A stretch of DNA of 64,000 nucleotides from CALMKX01 sp036274895 (lineage in GTDB: Bacteria > Acidobacteriota > Thermoanaerobaculia > Multivoradales > SZUA-115), in NCBI GenBank assembly GCA_036274895.1, contig DASUEU010000027.1, positions 253,053 through 317,052 on the forward strand. Reading direction: 5' to 3'. How positions within the stretch are numbered: position 1 is the stretch's first letter; each line of letters opens with the position of its first letter. The notes under the pieces are model-generated. The model made no database searches. It was not told where the DNA came from and saw only the letters and a program-made list of their open reading frames with translations. This document shows, piece by piece, positions 30,396-38,743 of this stretch. A program made the position numbers and the translations under genes.

Positions 30396-32318
30396 CTACA
30401 TCCGCTCCGGCAGCGGCACGCCGAGGAGATCCGCCAGGGCCGCCAGGCCGCGTTCGTAGAGGGTGACGGCGGCGAGGCGGGCCGTGCGCAGCGCGGGGTC
30501 GGGTTCCTGGAGCAGGGGGTACTTGTTGTACGCCGTGTTGAAGCGCTGGCACAGCTCCAGAGCGTGCCGGGCGAGCTGGGACAGCTCCAGACTCTCGGCC
30601 GCGCGCTCGGCGACCTCCTGGGCCTGGGCCACGGCCAGGGCGAGGTCCCAGAGATCCTCCTCGAACACCTCCGCGGGGAGCGCTGCCACCTCGGCCGGCT
30701 CCACCCGGCTGGCGAAGCCCGCTTCCGCGAGCTTGCGCCGGATGTTCTTCGGGCGCACCGCCGAGTACTGGAGGTAGGGGCCGGTGTCCCCTTCGAAGGC
30801 CAGGGCCTCGTCGAGGTCGAAGGCGATCACCCGATTGGTGGTCGCCTTGACCATGAAGAAACGCACCGCCGCCGTGGCGATCTGTCGCGCCAGGGCGTCC
30901 ACGTCGGCATCCGGCAGGTCCCGGTTGCGCTTCAGGATCTCGGCGCGCGCGCCCTCGATCAGCCGGTCGATCAGGTCGTCGGCCTTGACGCCGATGCCCT
31001 TCCTCCCGGACATCTCGAGGGTCTTGCCGCCCTCCTCCCCCGCTTCGAGGTAGCCCAGGGCGCGGGCGGTGGCCGGGGACAGGGCCACCATTTCGTAGGC
31101 GAAGTGCACCGAGCGCTCCGCCTCCTCGGCGAAGCCCAGCGCCGCGAGGCCGGCGCGGACGATCTTCTGGAGGTAGCTCTGCCGCGCGTCGATGACGTTG
31201 ACCACCCGGTGAGCGCCGCCGAACGGCGGGTGGGGCTCCTCACCGCCCTCGACCACCGACTGCCAGAGCCCTTCCTGGCGCCAGAAGCGGTACTGGAAGT
31301 CCCGCCCCAGGAGGCCGAACTTCCACAGCTGGTAGGCGATGTCCTTGCCGACGTAGGTGACCGTGCCGTCCGAGCGCACGATCACCTTGTCGGGGTCCTC
31401 GAGGCCGGCGAACTCTTCGCTCTCGGCCAGCGGCATCACCCAGCAGCCGCGGTTCTTGCCCTCGGCCTCGAGGCGCACGGCACCGCGGGCCTTGAGCTGC
31501 TCGAACGCGGTCGAGAAGAAGTGCAGGCCCAGGATGGCGCTCTCGTGGGTCAAGAGGTCGTAGCCGATGTCCAGCCGGCGCATGGTGGCGAGGTGGCGCA
31601 CCAGCACCCGCTCTCCCACCAACCGGGCGAGGCGCGCCCGCTCCCCCTGCCTGCTCTCGAGAGCGTGGAGGGTCTCGCGGCGCAGGGTCTGGCGGCTGGG
31701 GTCGCCCTCGTACCAACGCCCGACCTCGCTGTAGAGGTCCCAGCAGAAGTAGTCGAAGGGCTCGGGCAGGGCGGCCACCTGGTCGTAGCTCATGCCCCGG
31801 AGGTCGAGCACGCCCACCACCACGTCGGCGAGTTGCACGCCGGTGTCGTCGATGTAGTTCTGCGCCTCGACCACGTGTCCGAGGGCACGCAGGGTGCGCA
31901 CCAGCACGTCGCCGAGGACGGCGTTCCTCAGGTGGCCGATGTGCGCCGCCTTGTTGGGGTTGATGTTGGTGTGCTCCACCACCACCTTGCCCGCACGGGG
32001 CTCGGGGGTGATCGGCGCCTCGCCGAGCCAGCGGGCGAGGGTGAGGCGGCGGTCGAGATAGAGGTTCAGGTAGCCCGCGCCTTCGACCTTGACGGCGGCC
32101 ACTTCGGCCGGCCAGTCGAGGCCGGCGGCGAGCTCTTCGGCGATGACCCGCGGGTTCTTCCTCGCCACCCGGGCGAGCTGCAGGGCGGTCGCGAAGGAGA
32201 GGTCGCCGAGGCTGCGCCGGGGTGGCACCTCGACGCTCGGCTCGACGGTGACACCGTAGAGCTCCTGGACCCGGGAGGCGAGCCGCCGGGCCAGCTCGGT
32301 CTTCAGAGAGGAGAGCAT
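30396..32318 (-). CDS. argS: Arginyl-tRNA synthetase
   Basis: 640 aa. Charges tRNA-Arg. The N-terminal Add-1 domain (residues 1-100) is followed by VVEHTNINPNKAAHIGHLRNAVLGD, which has the HIGH-type motif. The YIDDTGVQLADVVVG block and the KMSKS-like EMSGRKGIGVKADDLID follow, and then the C-terminal all-helical anticodon-binding domain ending LADLLGVPLPERM. The length is somewhat greater than E. coli ArgS (577 aa), the surplus being in the catalytic domain around residues 165-250. The macrodomain gene ends seven bases upstream on the same strand. Confidence 0.95.
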   Translation of the reverse strand: MLSSLKTELARRLASRVQELYGVTVEPSVEVPPRRSLGDLSFATALQLARVARKNPRVIAEELAAGLDWPAEVAAVKVEGAGYLNLYLDRRLTLARWLGEAPITPEPRAGKVVVEHTNINPNKAAHIGHLRNAVLGDVLVRTLRALGHVVEAQNYIDDTGVQLADVVVGVLDLRGMSYDQVAALPEPFDYFCWDLYSEVGRWYEGDPSRQTLRRETLHALESRQGERARLARLVGERVLVRHLATMRRLDIGYDLLTHESAILGLHFFSTAFEQLKARGAVRLEAEGKNRGCWVMPLAESEEFAGLEDPDKVIVRSDGTVTYVGKDIAYQLWKFGLLGRDFQYRFWRQEGLWQSVVEGGEEPHPPFGGAHRVVNVIDARQSYLQKIVRAGLAALGFAEEAERSVHFAYEMVALSPATARALGYLEAGEEGGKTLEMSGRKGIGVKADDLIDRLIEGARAEILKRNRDLPDADVDALARQIATAAVRFFMVKATTNRVIAFDLDEALAFEGDTGPYLQYSAVRPKNIRRKLAEAGFASRVEPAEVAALPAEVFEEDLWDLALAVAQAQEVAERAAESLELSQLARHALELCQRFNTAYNKYPLLQEPDPALRTARLAAVTLYERGLAALADLLGVPLPERM

Positions 32319-32325
32319 CGCGGGT

Positions 32326-32880
32326 TCAGCGGAAGCCGCGCCGCAGCTCGCGCCGGAAGGTGTCGAAGGCCTCGGCGCCCCAGAGACAGATCACCACCTT
32401 CTCGAGCTTGGTGCCGCCCTGGAGGTAGCGGTGGATCTCGGTCAGCATGATGCGCGCGGCCCGGTCGAGGGGGAAGCCGAAGTTGCCGGTGGAGATCGCC
32501 GGCAGCGCGATGGTGCGCAGGGCGTTGCGGTCGGCCAGGGCCAGGGCCGAGCGCACCGCCGCGGAGAGCTTGCGGTCCTCGTCGCCCTCGCCCATGCGGG
32601 GCCCGACGGTGTGGATGATCTGTTTGACGCGGGTGAGCTTGCCGGCGCCGGTCATCACCGCGGTGCCGACCGGAGTGTGGCCGATGCGGTCGCACTCCTC
32701 CTGCACGGCCGGGCCGGCTCGCTCGCGGATCGCCCCGGCCACCCCGGTGCCCATCTTGAGCTCCTCGTTGGCCGGGTTGACCAGGGCGTCGATCTCGAGG
32801 TCGGTGATATCCCCCTCGACGAGCTCGAGAGTGGTGTTCCCGAGCGGCAGCGAGACCTTTCTCGGGGTGTTCTCGCTCAT
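32326..32880 (-). CDS. Macrodomain ADP-ribose-binding protein/hydrolase
   Basis: 184 aa. Macrodomains bind ADP-ribose, and many remove it from proteins or deacetylate O-acetyl-ADP-ribose. The motifs are in place: VEGDITDLEIDALVNPANEELKMGTGVAGAIRERAG (the N-P-AN and G-GVAGAI loops), GKLTRVKQIIHTVGPRM, and LPAISTGNFGFPLDRAARIM (the second phosphate loop). The ATG at 32880 is preferred to an upstream one at 32907, which gives nine unrelated residues. It sits directly upstream of argS, with seven bases between them. Confidence 0.93.
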   Translation of the reverse strand: MSENTPRKVSLPLGNTTLELVEGDITDLEIDALVNPANEELKMGTGVAGAIRERAGPAVQEECDRIGHTPVGTAVMTGAGKLTRVKQIIHTVGPRMGEGDEDRKLSAAVRSALALADRNALRTIALPAISTGNFGFPLDRAARIMLTEIHRYLQGGTKLEKVVICLWGAEAFDTFRRELRRGFR

Positions 32881-32953
32881 CGCTTCCAGCACGCCTCCAA
32901 GTCGCAAATCATAACAAGGCGATCGCCTGGCGAGGACCCGACGCCCACCGACC

Positions 32954-34180
32954 TCAGGCGCCGAACTTCTTCAGGCGACCGGCGTTGGCCAGCATCAGCG
33001 CCAGCAGGTCTCGGGCCGGGAAGGTCCCGAGGTGGCCGTGGATCGCCGCCTCCTCGGAGAGCTCCCGGGTGTCGTCGCGATAGCAAACGTCCGACCAGAG
33101 CAAAACCGGCACGGGATGCCAGCTGTGGGACTTCATGGGTGCCGGCGTGGAGTGGTCGCCGGTGACCGCCACCACTCCGGGGCCCAGGGCCAGCAGCCTC
33201 GGCAGGGCTCGATCGACCTCCTCGAGCACGGCCACCTTGGCGGCGAGATCGCCGTCCTCGCCAGCCTGGTCGGTCTGCTTGACGTGCAAGAAGAAGAAGT
33301 CGAAGCGGGACCAGTGAGCCTCGACCGCGTCGAGCAGGTCGCCGATCCGCTTGCCGCAGGGCACCACTTCCATGCCGCAAGCCCCGGCCACTCCGCGGTA
33401 GAGGGGGTAGCCGGCGAAGGCGCCGAAGCGCATGCCGAACAGGTCGGCGAGCGAGGGCAGGTGCGGCAGCACCGAGAAGCCGCGCAGCAGCAGGCGGTTG
33501 GCCTTGGGCTCTGCGGCGATGGCCGCCTCGAGCAGGGGCATCAAGGCCGCGAGCCGCGCCACGGTCGATGCGGCCTCCGGCTTGCTGGCCGAGGGCTCGA
33601 GGGGAGGCACCCCCAGCATCTGGGGGTCAGTGTCCTCGACTTCCGGCGAGAGATTCTCGCCGGAGAGCAGCATCACGAAGCGGTGACCCTCCCCGGCCTG
33701 GATCTCGACACCGAGACCGGGCACCGGCGAGCGGGCGACAGCATCGTTGAGCAGGGCGACCAGGCGCCGGCACTCCTCGGTGGGGATGCGACCGGCGCGG
33801 CGGTCGGTGAGCCGACCTTGGCCGTCGGCGGTGGCGAAGTTGCCCCGCACGGCGACGTCCCCCTTGCGCACGGTGAGGCCGCTGCCCAGGGCCTCGAGCA
33901 CGCCGCGGCCGATGTCAACCTCCGGCCGAAGCGGGTCGTAGCCGAACAGTGCGAGGTGCCCCGGGCCGCTGCCGGGTGTGATCCCGGCGCCCACCGGCAC
34001 GGTGCGACCGAGGGCCCCGCGGGCGGCCAGGGCGTCGAGGTTCGGCAGGCTGGCGCGGTCGAGGGCGGTCTCCGGTTGCGCCTCGCTGCGCAGGTCGCCG
34101 ACGCCGTCCAGCACCAGCAGGACCAGCTTGCGGTCGCTCTCCTGGGCGAGGCTCGAAAGCAGGGCCAGGCGGGGGTCCAT
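32954..34180 (-). CDS. apgM: Cofactor-independent phosphoglycerate mutase, archaeal type
   Basis: 408 aa. Interconverts 3- and 2-phosphoglycerate in glycolysis. Key blocks are KLVLLVLDGVGDLR at the start of the alkaline-phosphatase fold, ITPGSGPGHLALFGYDP with the active Ser, GRGVLEALGSG, RGNFATADGQGRLTDRRAGRI, DTDPQML, and FFLHVKQTDQAGEDGD then VAVTGDHSTPAPMKSHSWHPVPVLL for the metal site. I chose the second of two nearby ATGs (34180, not 34186) because GAGGG lies eight bases before it. It is downstream of a small unknown gene and eda. Confidence 0.92.
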   Translation of the reverse strand: MDPRLALLSSLAQESDRKLVLLVLDGVGDLRSEAQPETALDRASLPNLDALAARGALGRTVPVGAGITPGSGPGHLALFGYDPLRPEVDIGRGVLEALGSGLTVRKGDVAVRGNFATADGQGRLTDRRAGRIPTEECRRLVALLNDAVARSPVPGLGVEIQAGEGHRFVMLLSGENLSPEVEDTDPQMLGVPPLEPSASKPEAASTVARLAALMPLLEAAIAAEPKANRLLLRGFSVLPHLPSLADLFGMRFGAFAGYPLYRGVAGACGMEVVPCGKRIGDLLDAVEAHWSRFDFFFLHVKQTDQAGEDGDLAAKVAVLEEVDRALPRLLALGPGVVAVTGDHSTPAPMKSHSWHPVPVLLWSDVCYRDDTRELSEEAAIHGHLGTFPARDLLALMLANAGRLKKFGA

Positions 34181-34199
34181 CGTCATAGCCCTCGGAGGA

Positions 34200-34619
34200 T
34201 CAAGCCACCAGGTAGACGCTCGCCCGGATCTGCAGCCGCGCCCGGGGCTCGAAGCCACTCCCCACCAGGGCGAACGAGCTCGAGCCGGCCATGATCGGCA
34301 GGACCACCCAGCCGTCGAAGCTGTCGCCGCCGGCATAAGGCGGCACCACGGGCTCAATCTCCGCCAGCTTGATCCAGTGCGACTCCTCGGGATCGAAGCA
34401 GGCGCGAAGCTCGACGTAGGCGCGGTCCAGGTCGATGGTCTTCTGGCCCGATGGGTGCCAGAGCGAGACGACGAAGCGAGCCTCGTCGTAGGTGGACGTC
34501 GTCACGAATGCATCGCCTCCCGCCACCAGCGGGAAGGAGAAGGAGCCGTTGGTGTCGGTGGCGAAAATCTCCGGCGTCGAGTCGAAGAGGATGTGTCGAG
34601 GGGGGGTCGGGGTGCTCAT
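34200..34619 (-). CDS. Small protein of unknown function between eda and apgM
   Basis: 139 aa. Its ATG overlaps the eda stop (ATGA) and its stop lies 20 bases before apgM, so it belongs to the same message. The sequence is strand-rich (FVTTSTYDEARFVVSLWHPSGQKTIDLDRAYVELRACFDP, then GWVVLPIMAGSSSFALVGSGFEPRARLQIRASVYLVA). It has no signal peptide and no recognised catalytic motif. The pattern could be a small beta-sandwich. I do not recognise the family. Confidence 0.65.
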   Translation of the reverse strand: MSTPTPPRHILFDSTPEIFATDTNGSFSFPLVAGGDAFVTTSTYDEARFVVSLWHPSGQKTIDLDRAYVELRACFDPEESHWIKLAEIEPVVPPYAGGDSFDGWVVLPIMAGSSSFALVGSGFEPRARLQIRASVYLVA

Positions 34620-35269
34620 CGGGTCTCCTGACCGCGGGCGAAGGCGAGGGCGCGAGCCACCTGCTCGCGCACACTGCCCGTTCCGGCGCCCAGCAAAGGC
34701 GCTCCCATGCCGAAAGCGCTGGCACCGGCTCGCCGGTAGGCGGGGATCTCGTCGACCGGAAAACCGCCGGCCGCGAGCATCGGGACGTCACCGAGGGGCT
34801 GACGGACCGTTTGCAGGTAGTCGGCGCCGCCAATCGGCGGCAGAGGATACACCTTGATCAGGTGCGCGCCCAGCTCCCAGGCCGACACGATCTCGGAGGG
34901 GGTCAGGGCGCCGGCGATCCAGAACAGGCCGGTGCCGGCCACGGCGGCCGCCAGGGAAGGCGAGACGTTGGGCGAAACCAGGAACTCCGCGTTCGCGCCG
35001 TGGGCGCGGGAGACCCGCTGTTCCGTAGTGACCGTGCCCATGCCGATCCAGGGGGGGCCCTGGGCGCCGCGGCCGGCGATCAGTTCTTCGACCAGGTGAG
35101 GCGCGTCCGGCACGGTGAAGGTGATTTCGACCAGCGCCAAACCGGCTTCGATGAGCTCGATGGCCTGCTGGCGGGCGGTTTCGAAGCTCGCCGTCCGCAC
35201 CACCCCCACCACCGGGGAACGGGCCAAGCTGTCCGCCACGGCGAGCGCGAGAGGAGCCGTTTCTGTCAT
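34616..35269 (-). CDS. eda: KDPG/KHG aldolase
   Basis: 217 aa. Class I aldolase that splits 2-keto-3-deoxy-6-phosphogluconate (Entner-Doudoroff) or 4-hydroxy-2-oxoglutarate. The Schiff-base lysine is Lys139 in HLIKVYP and the general base Glu48 lies in LVEITFTVP. WIGMGTVTTEQ, AEFLVSPNVSP and LAAGGFPVDEIPAY are the TIM-barrel strands expected in this family. No edd gene is in the window, so which of the two reactions matters cannot be decided. Proximity to apgM fits lower-glycolysis carbon flow. Confidence 0.9.
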   Translation of the reverse strand: MTETAPLALAVADSLARSPVVGVVRTASFETARQQAIELIEAGLALVEITFTVPDAPHLVEELIAGRGAQGPPWIGMGTVTTEQRVSRAHGANAEFLVSPNVSPSLAAAVAGTGLFWIAGALTPSEIVSAWELGAHLIKVYPLPPIGGADYLQTVRQPLGDVPMLAAGGFPVDEIPAYRRAGASAFGMGAPLLGAGTGSVREQVARALAFARGQETR

Positions 35270-35407
35270 TCGGCCGGAAGTCTATCACCCCGATCTCGAA
35301 TCTCTTGTCCCCAAAGAGCCTGTGTCGGAACTCCTACTTAAGGGAAAGCGATGCGGATCGTACCGGCGGCGGCACCCGGGCCTTCCGCTGACCCCGTCGC
35401 CCCACAC

Positions 35408-35413
35408 AAGGAG
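35408..35413 (+). promoter_or_regulatory. Near-ideal ribosome-binding site of the small secreted peptide
   Basis: AAGGAG is followed by a seven-base AT-rich spacer and ATG at 35421. It is one of the best Shine-Dalgarno sites in the window, so the peptide is probably made in quantity. The 150 bases before it contain no gene. Confidence 0.75.
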
Positions 35414-35420
35414 ATAAATC

Positions 35421-35708
35421 ATGAATACGAAATTCTGTCGTGCCATGACGGCTTCGCTGTTGCTCATCACCCTCGTCGCGGCTTTCGCTTCGGTTCCGGC
35501 CCAGGCGGCTCCGCCGCCCCGGCCGAGCAGTGACGAGCCAGCCTCGGCGCTCGCTTTGATCGAGACCCTGATCGATCGACTGACCGCGTGGGTGGGCAGC
35601 TCCCTGGGCTTCGCGGTGGACGCCTCGGCCACCCCGGATCCGGACCCCATCCCGCCGGCCGACGACGACGCGGGCTTCGGCTGGGATCCCAACGGCCGGA
35701 TCCTCTGA
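35421..35708 (+). CDS. Small secreted peptide precursor of unknown function
   Basis: 95 aa. Residues 1-31 are a clear signal peptide (MNTKFCRAMTASLLLITLVAA then FASVPAQA). The mature 60-odd residues contain a helical stretch SALALIETLIDRLTAWVGSSLGFAVDASA, then a Pro/Asp-rich tail PDPDPIPPADDDAGFGWDPNGRIL. There are no cysteines in the mature part. The acidic DxDP repeats and the closing WDPNG could bind calcium or be a recognition tag. It has an excellent ribosome-binding site and is followed by a hairpin, then two regulator-like genes on the same strand. A signalling or surface role is inferred from that context only. Confidence 0.7.
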   Translation: MNTKFCRAMTASLLLITLVAAFASVPAQAAPPPRPSSDEPASALALIETLIDRLTAWVGSSLGFAVDASATPDPDPIPPADDDAGFGWDPNGRIL

Positions 35709-35728
35709 GCCCCGTGGCAGCGCACCGA

Positions 35729-35755
35729 GGCGTGGCTCCGCGATGGGGCCACGCC
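35729..35755 (+). terminator. Hairpin between the secreted peptide gene and the sigma-like gene
   Basis: GGCGTGGC (35729-35736) pairs with GCCACGCC (35748-35755), an eight-bp stem with an 11-base loop, followed by GTTTC. It may be a partial terminator that lets the peptide be expressed above the downstream genes. Confidence 0.5.
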
Positions 35756-35853
35756 GTTTCACTGCGCTCTCGTGCTGCCCAGAGAGAGCACCGATAGAGT
35801 CTCGCGCCTGACAGCTTTTTTCGAAGTACACAGCCGGGACGGAGCGAGGTACA

Positions 35854-36252
35854 ATGCGCCGAGAAATGAGCTTCCCCTCCAAGTCCGACCTGGCATCTCC
35901 CGGCACCCTGGCGGAGCTCAGGGGCTCCGTCGAGACTGAGCTGCGAGCCCTGCTCGCCCGCTTCCACATTCCCCAGCGCGATGCCGAGGAGCTGCTCGAG
36001 CGGTCGCTGGTCGAGGGCCTCTACAAGACCGAGAGCCCCTTCGACTTCACCCGCCACGTGCAGGTGTCTCTCGAAGCGCGGTGCCGCGGCTACTGGGACA
36101 ACCGGCGCCTGACCCCCGCGGCTGGCCTGACCTCTCGCCTCTCCGTGCTCGACGACGCTGCCGCTTCCGATCACCTGGGCGCCATCTCCGACAATTCATC
36201 CGGACGCCTGCTGCGCTTCCTGGGCGCGCTGCGCGGGCCGAGGACCACTTGA
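35854..36252 (+). CDS. Sigma-factor region-2-like small protein
   Basis: 132 aa. The segment LRALLARFHIPQRDAEELLERSLVEGLYKTESPFDFTRHVQVSLEARCRGYWDNRR has the spacing of sigma-70 region 2 (a helix, DAEELLER as in DAEDLLQE, then the -10-recognition helix ending with Arg-Arg). No region 4 follows. It may be a degenerate or regulatory sigma relative. The start is ATG 35854 (GGAGCGAGG upstream). An alternative ATG lies at 35866. It abuts the next gene without any gap. Confidence 0.55.
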   Translation: MRREMSFPSKSDLASPGTLAELRGSVETELRALLARFHIPQRDAEELLERSLVEGLYKTESPFDFTRHVQVSLEARCRGYWDNRRLTPAAGLTSRLSVLDDAAASDHLGAISDNSSGRLLRFLGALRGPRTT

Positions 36253-37641
36253 ATGGCCGAGCGCCATCCCGACACCGAGCAGTGGTCTCGCCTGATCGCC
36301 GGGGAGGTGCAGAGCCGAGAGGCGACGCGCCTGGCCTGGCATCTGCGGCACTGCGAGGCTTGCCAGCAGGGCGTGGCCGCGCTCGCGGACGGGGAGCGAC
36401 TCCTGAGCTCGCTCCTGGGCTCGGAGCCTGCCCCGGAGGTCCCGGCGGCTGCCGAGGCTCCGGAGTACGACGACATCATCACCCGCACCTACGACGCCCT
36501 GCTGCGCCGGGAGGCCGACCTCGAGCGCGACCGCTCTTTGGCCCCTCTGCTCTTCGAGGACCTGATGCGCCACCCCCTCGGACGCCAGAAGGTGCTGGTG
36601 CTCAACACCACTCGCTACCGCAGCTGGGGCCTGATCGAGATGCTCCTGGCGCGTACTGCCTCGGCCTGGTTCGAGGCTCCCGTCGAGGCCCTCGAGCACG
36701 CCGAGGTGGCCCTGCTGCTAGCCGAGAGCCTCGACTCTTTGGATTACGGCGAAGGTCTGCTCAACGACCTGATGGCCCGCTGCTGGGTGTACCTGGGAAA
36801 CTCGCGGCGCATCGCCTCCGACTTCCGGGGTGCGGAGGAGGCCTTCGCGAAGGCCGACGCGTTGCTGGCCATCGGCACCGACGATCCTCTCGAGCGCGGC
36901 AACTTCCTGCGCATCCACGCCTCGCTGCTGCGTGATCAGCGACGGTGGGCCGAGTGCCGCGCGACCTTGGAGAAGGCCGTCGCGATCTACCAAAAGGTGG
37001 GTGATCCCCACCTCGCCGGCAAGACCCTGCTGAGCTTCGCCGCCCTGCAGGTGGAGGAGGGCGAGGCGGACGAGCTGGTGGCCACCTTGCGCGAGGCCCA
37101 GAGCTTGATCGAGCCGGGGCGAGAGCCACACCTCGAGTTCGGGATCCAGTACAACCTGATCACCGCCCTGGTGAACGCGGAGCGCTTCATCGAGGCCCGC
37201 ACCGTGCTGGCGAAGAGCCGTGACCTCCTCACTCGGCAGGCCACGGACTCGGACCGGCGCCGGCTGCTCTGGCTCCAGGGCGTCGTGGCCCGTGGCCTGG
37301 GTCAGCTCGAATCGGCCGAGGCCTACCTGCTGCGGGCTCGCGAGCAGTACGCCGGGTTGGGCTTGAGCGCCGACGCCGCCCTGGTCTCCCTCGACTTGGC
37401 GATGGTCTTCCTCCAGCAGGGCAAGAGCGCCGAGGTCAGGCGCATCGCCCAGGAAGTGCTGCCGATCTTCCAGACCCTCGAGATCGAGCGCGAGGCCCTG
37501 GCCGCGGTGCTGATCTTCCGCGAGGCGGCGGACGCCGAGCGGCTGACCCTCGGCATCCTGCGAGAGGTCTCCCGCCGGCTGGCCGGTGCTCGCGAGCAAG
37601 GGATCAGCGAAGAGCGCCGCGAGAGCCTGGGCAGCCAGTAG
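36253..37641 (+). CDS. Anti-sigma-type zinc motif fused to a TPR domain
   Basis: 462 aa. The N-terminus WSRLIAGEVQSREATRLAWHLRHCEACQQGVAALADGERLL has the HxxxCxxC zinc-binding anti-sigma (ZAS) motif, H-LR-H-C-EA-C. It is followed by about ten TPR-like helical repeats (for example ARCWVYLGNSRRIASDFRGAEEAFAKADALL, and AEAYLLRAREQYAGLGL). There is no transmembrane segment, so it is cytoplasmic. The start follows the sigma-like gene immediately, which fits a sigma/anti-sigma pair. The TPR region may bind a peptide or protein partner. Confidence 0.7.
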   Translation: MAERHPDTEQWSRLIAGEVQSREATRLAWHLRHCEACQQGVAALADGERLLSSLLGSEPAPEVPAAAEAPEYDDIITRTYDALLRREADLERDRSLAPLLFEDLMRHPLGRQKVLVLNTTRYRSWGLIEMLLARTASAWFEAPVEALEHAEVALLLAESLDSLDYGEGLLNDLMARCWVYLGNSRRIASDFRGAEEAFAKADALLAIGTDDPLERGNFLRIHASLLRDQRRWAECRATLEKAVAIYQKVGDPHLAGKTLLSFAALQVEEGEADELVATLREAQSLIEPGREPHLEFGIQYNLITALVNAERFIEARTVLAKSRDLLTRQATDSDRRRLLWLQGVVARGLGQLESAEAYLLRAREQYAGLGLSADAALVSLDLAMVFLQQGKSAEVRRIAQEVLPIFQTLEIEREALAAVLIFREAADAERLTLGILREVSRRLAGAREQGISEERRESLGSQ

Positions 37642-37646
37642 GACCC

Positions 37647-38378
37647 TCACTTCACCGCCCGCGCCGCCCGCCGGCAGATCCCCCGCAGCAGGGTCACTTC
37701 CCGCTCGGTCAGCTGCGCCCGGGCCGCCAGCGCCCTCAGGTCGGCGAGCACGCCGAGGAACGTGGTGTCGCGGGCGAAGCCGATCTGCTCGAGCAGGGGA
37801 ACCAGCTGGCCGAAGAGCCCCTCGACCGCCTCCTGACGGGCGGGTGGCGGTGCCTGGGGTGAGGGGACGGCCGGCGTGCTGGCCAGGAAGACCTCGTAGG
37901 CCAGCACGAGAACGGCCTGGGAGAGGTTCAGCGTGCCGTAGCCGGCAGTGGCAGGAATGGTGACCAGGGTGGTGGCGAGAGTGAGCTCCTCGGCGGTGAG
38001 GCCGCTCGCCTCCGGGCCAAAGACCAGGGCCGCCGGCGCGGTGCCGGCCCCGTTGATCTCGGTGGCCAGCTCCCGTGGCGTCCGCCAGGGGCGCTCGGGG
38101 GCTCGCCCGCGGCCGGAGGTGGTCGCCGCCACGTAGCGGAAAGGGGCCAGGGCCTCGGCGACGCTCCCAGCCCGTTCGGCATGCTCGAGCACCCAGCCGG
38201 CATGGACGGCCCGCGCCCGGGCCACCTCCCCGATGGCGGTGGCCGGCTCCACCAGGATCAGCCGCGAGAGCCCCATGTTGGCCATGGCCCGCGCCACCGC
38301 CCCCACGTTGCCTTCCTCTCGGGGTCGAACCAGGACGATCGCAGGCCGAGCGACCTCGCCCGCGGGAGGTTCGCTCAC
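37647..38378 (-). CDS. trmJ: tRNA/rRNA methyltransferase, TrmJ/SpoU type
   Basis: 243 aa, GTG start. The SPOUT fold has the three SpoU motifs: PREEGNVGAVARAMANMGLSRLILV (motif 1), ALVFGPEASGLTAEELTLATTLVTIP (motif 2) and YGTLNLSQAVLVLAYEVFLAS (motif 3). TrmJ methylates the 2'-hydroxyl of position 32 in tRNA. The C-terminal 75 residues (ARQEAVEGLFGQLVPLLEQIGFARDTTFLGVLADLRALAARAQLTEREVTLLRGICRRA) are the TrmJ extension seen in the E. coli enzyme. It is convergent with the zinc-TPR gene, with five bases between them. Confidence 0.9.
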   Translation of the reverse strand: MSEPPAGEVARPAIVLVRPREEGNVGAVARAMANMGLSRLILVEPATAIGEVARARAVHAGWVLEHAERAGSVAEALAPFRYVAATTSGRGRAPERPWRTPRELATEINGAGTAPAALVFGPEASGLTAEELTLATTLVTIPATAGYGTLNLSQAVLVLAYEVFLASTPAVPSPQAPPPARQEAVEGLFGQLVPLLEQIGFARDTTFLGVLADLRALAARAQLTEREVTLLRGICRRAARAVK

Positions 38379-38393
38379 GCCGCCCTCCTCGGC

Positions 38394-38422
38394 TTGACAG
38401 CTCCGGGGCCGGCAGTTAGCTT
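38394..38422 (+). promoter_or_regulatory. Sigma-70-type promoter for the gene at 38450
   Basis: TTGACA at 38394-38399 is a consensus -35 box. TAGCTT at 38417-38422 is 17 bases downstream. Start of transcription would fall near 38430, giving a leader of about 20 bases before the ATG at 38450, which includes CGGAGG. The -10 match is only partial. Confidence 0.5.
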
Positions 38423-38449
38423 TCGCTCGAGCTCGGAGGCTCCACTTCC

Positions 38450-38743
38450 ATGCGTGCTTACCTGATCTTCACCGGCAACGGGCCGGTCCTCGCCCTGTCC
38501 ACCTTCCCTAAGCTCACCGACGAGAGGCTGCTCGAGAAGCTCCGCTACAAGGGCATCGAGCGATTCCTCGCCTACGAGGTGGCCCTTCCCATCGTCCGTG
38601 AGCGCTACGAGCACACCTTCCCCCGGGTGGCGGCCGAGCTCGAAGGCGCCGTGGACATGCGGATCCTCGACTTCAACGGCCACCAGATCATGGCCAACTT
38701 CTCGCTCGAGCAGCTGGGCGATCCGATCAAGTTCGGCACCTAG
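38450..38743 (+). CDS. Small conserved-looking cytosolic protein of unknown function
   Basis: 97 aa. The sequence MRAYLIFTGNGPVLALSTFPKLTDERLLEKLRYKGIERFLAYEVALPIVRERYEHTF looks like a compact alpha/beta protein with no signal peptide or metal motif. The pattern (R-AYLIFTG-GP, LTDERL, KGI--FLAYEV, R-LDFNGHQI) has the look of a conserved family present in several phyla, but I cannot name a function. It has a promoter and ribosome-binding site of its own and ends on a CTAG shared with the facing maf stop. Confidence 0.7.
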   Translation: MRAYLIFTGNGPVLALSTFPKLTDERLLEKLRYKGIERFLAYEVALPIVRERYEHTFPRVAAELEGAVDMRILDFNGHQIMANFSLEQLGDPIKFGT

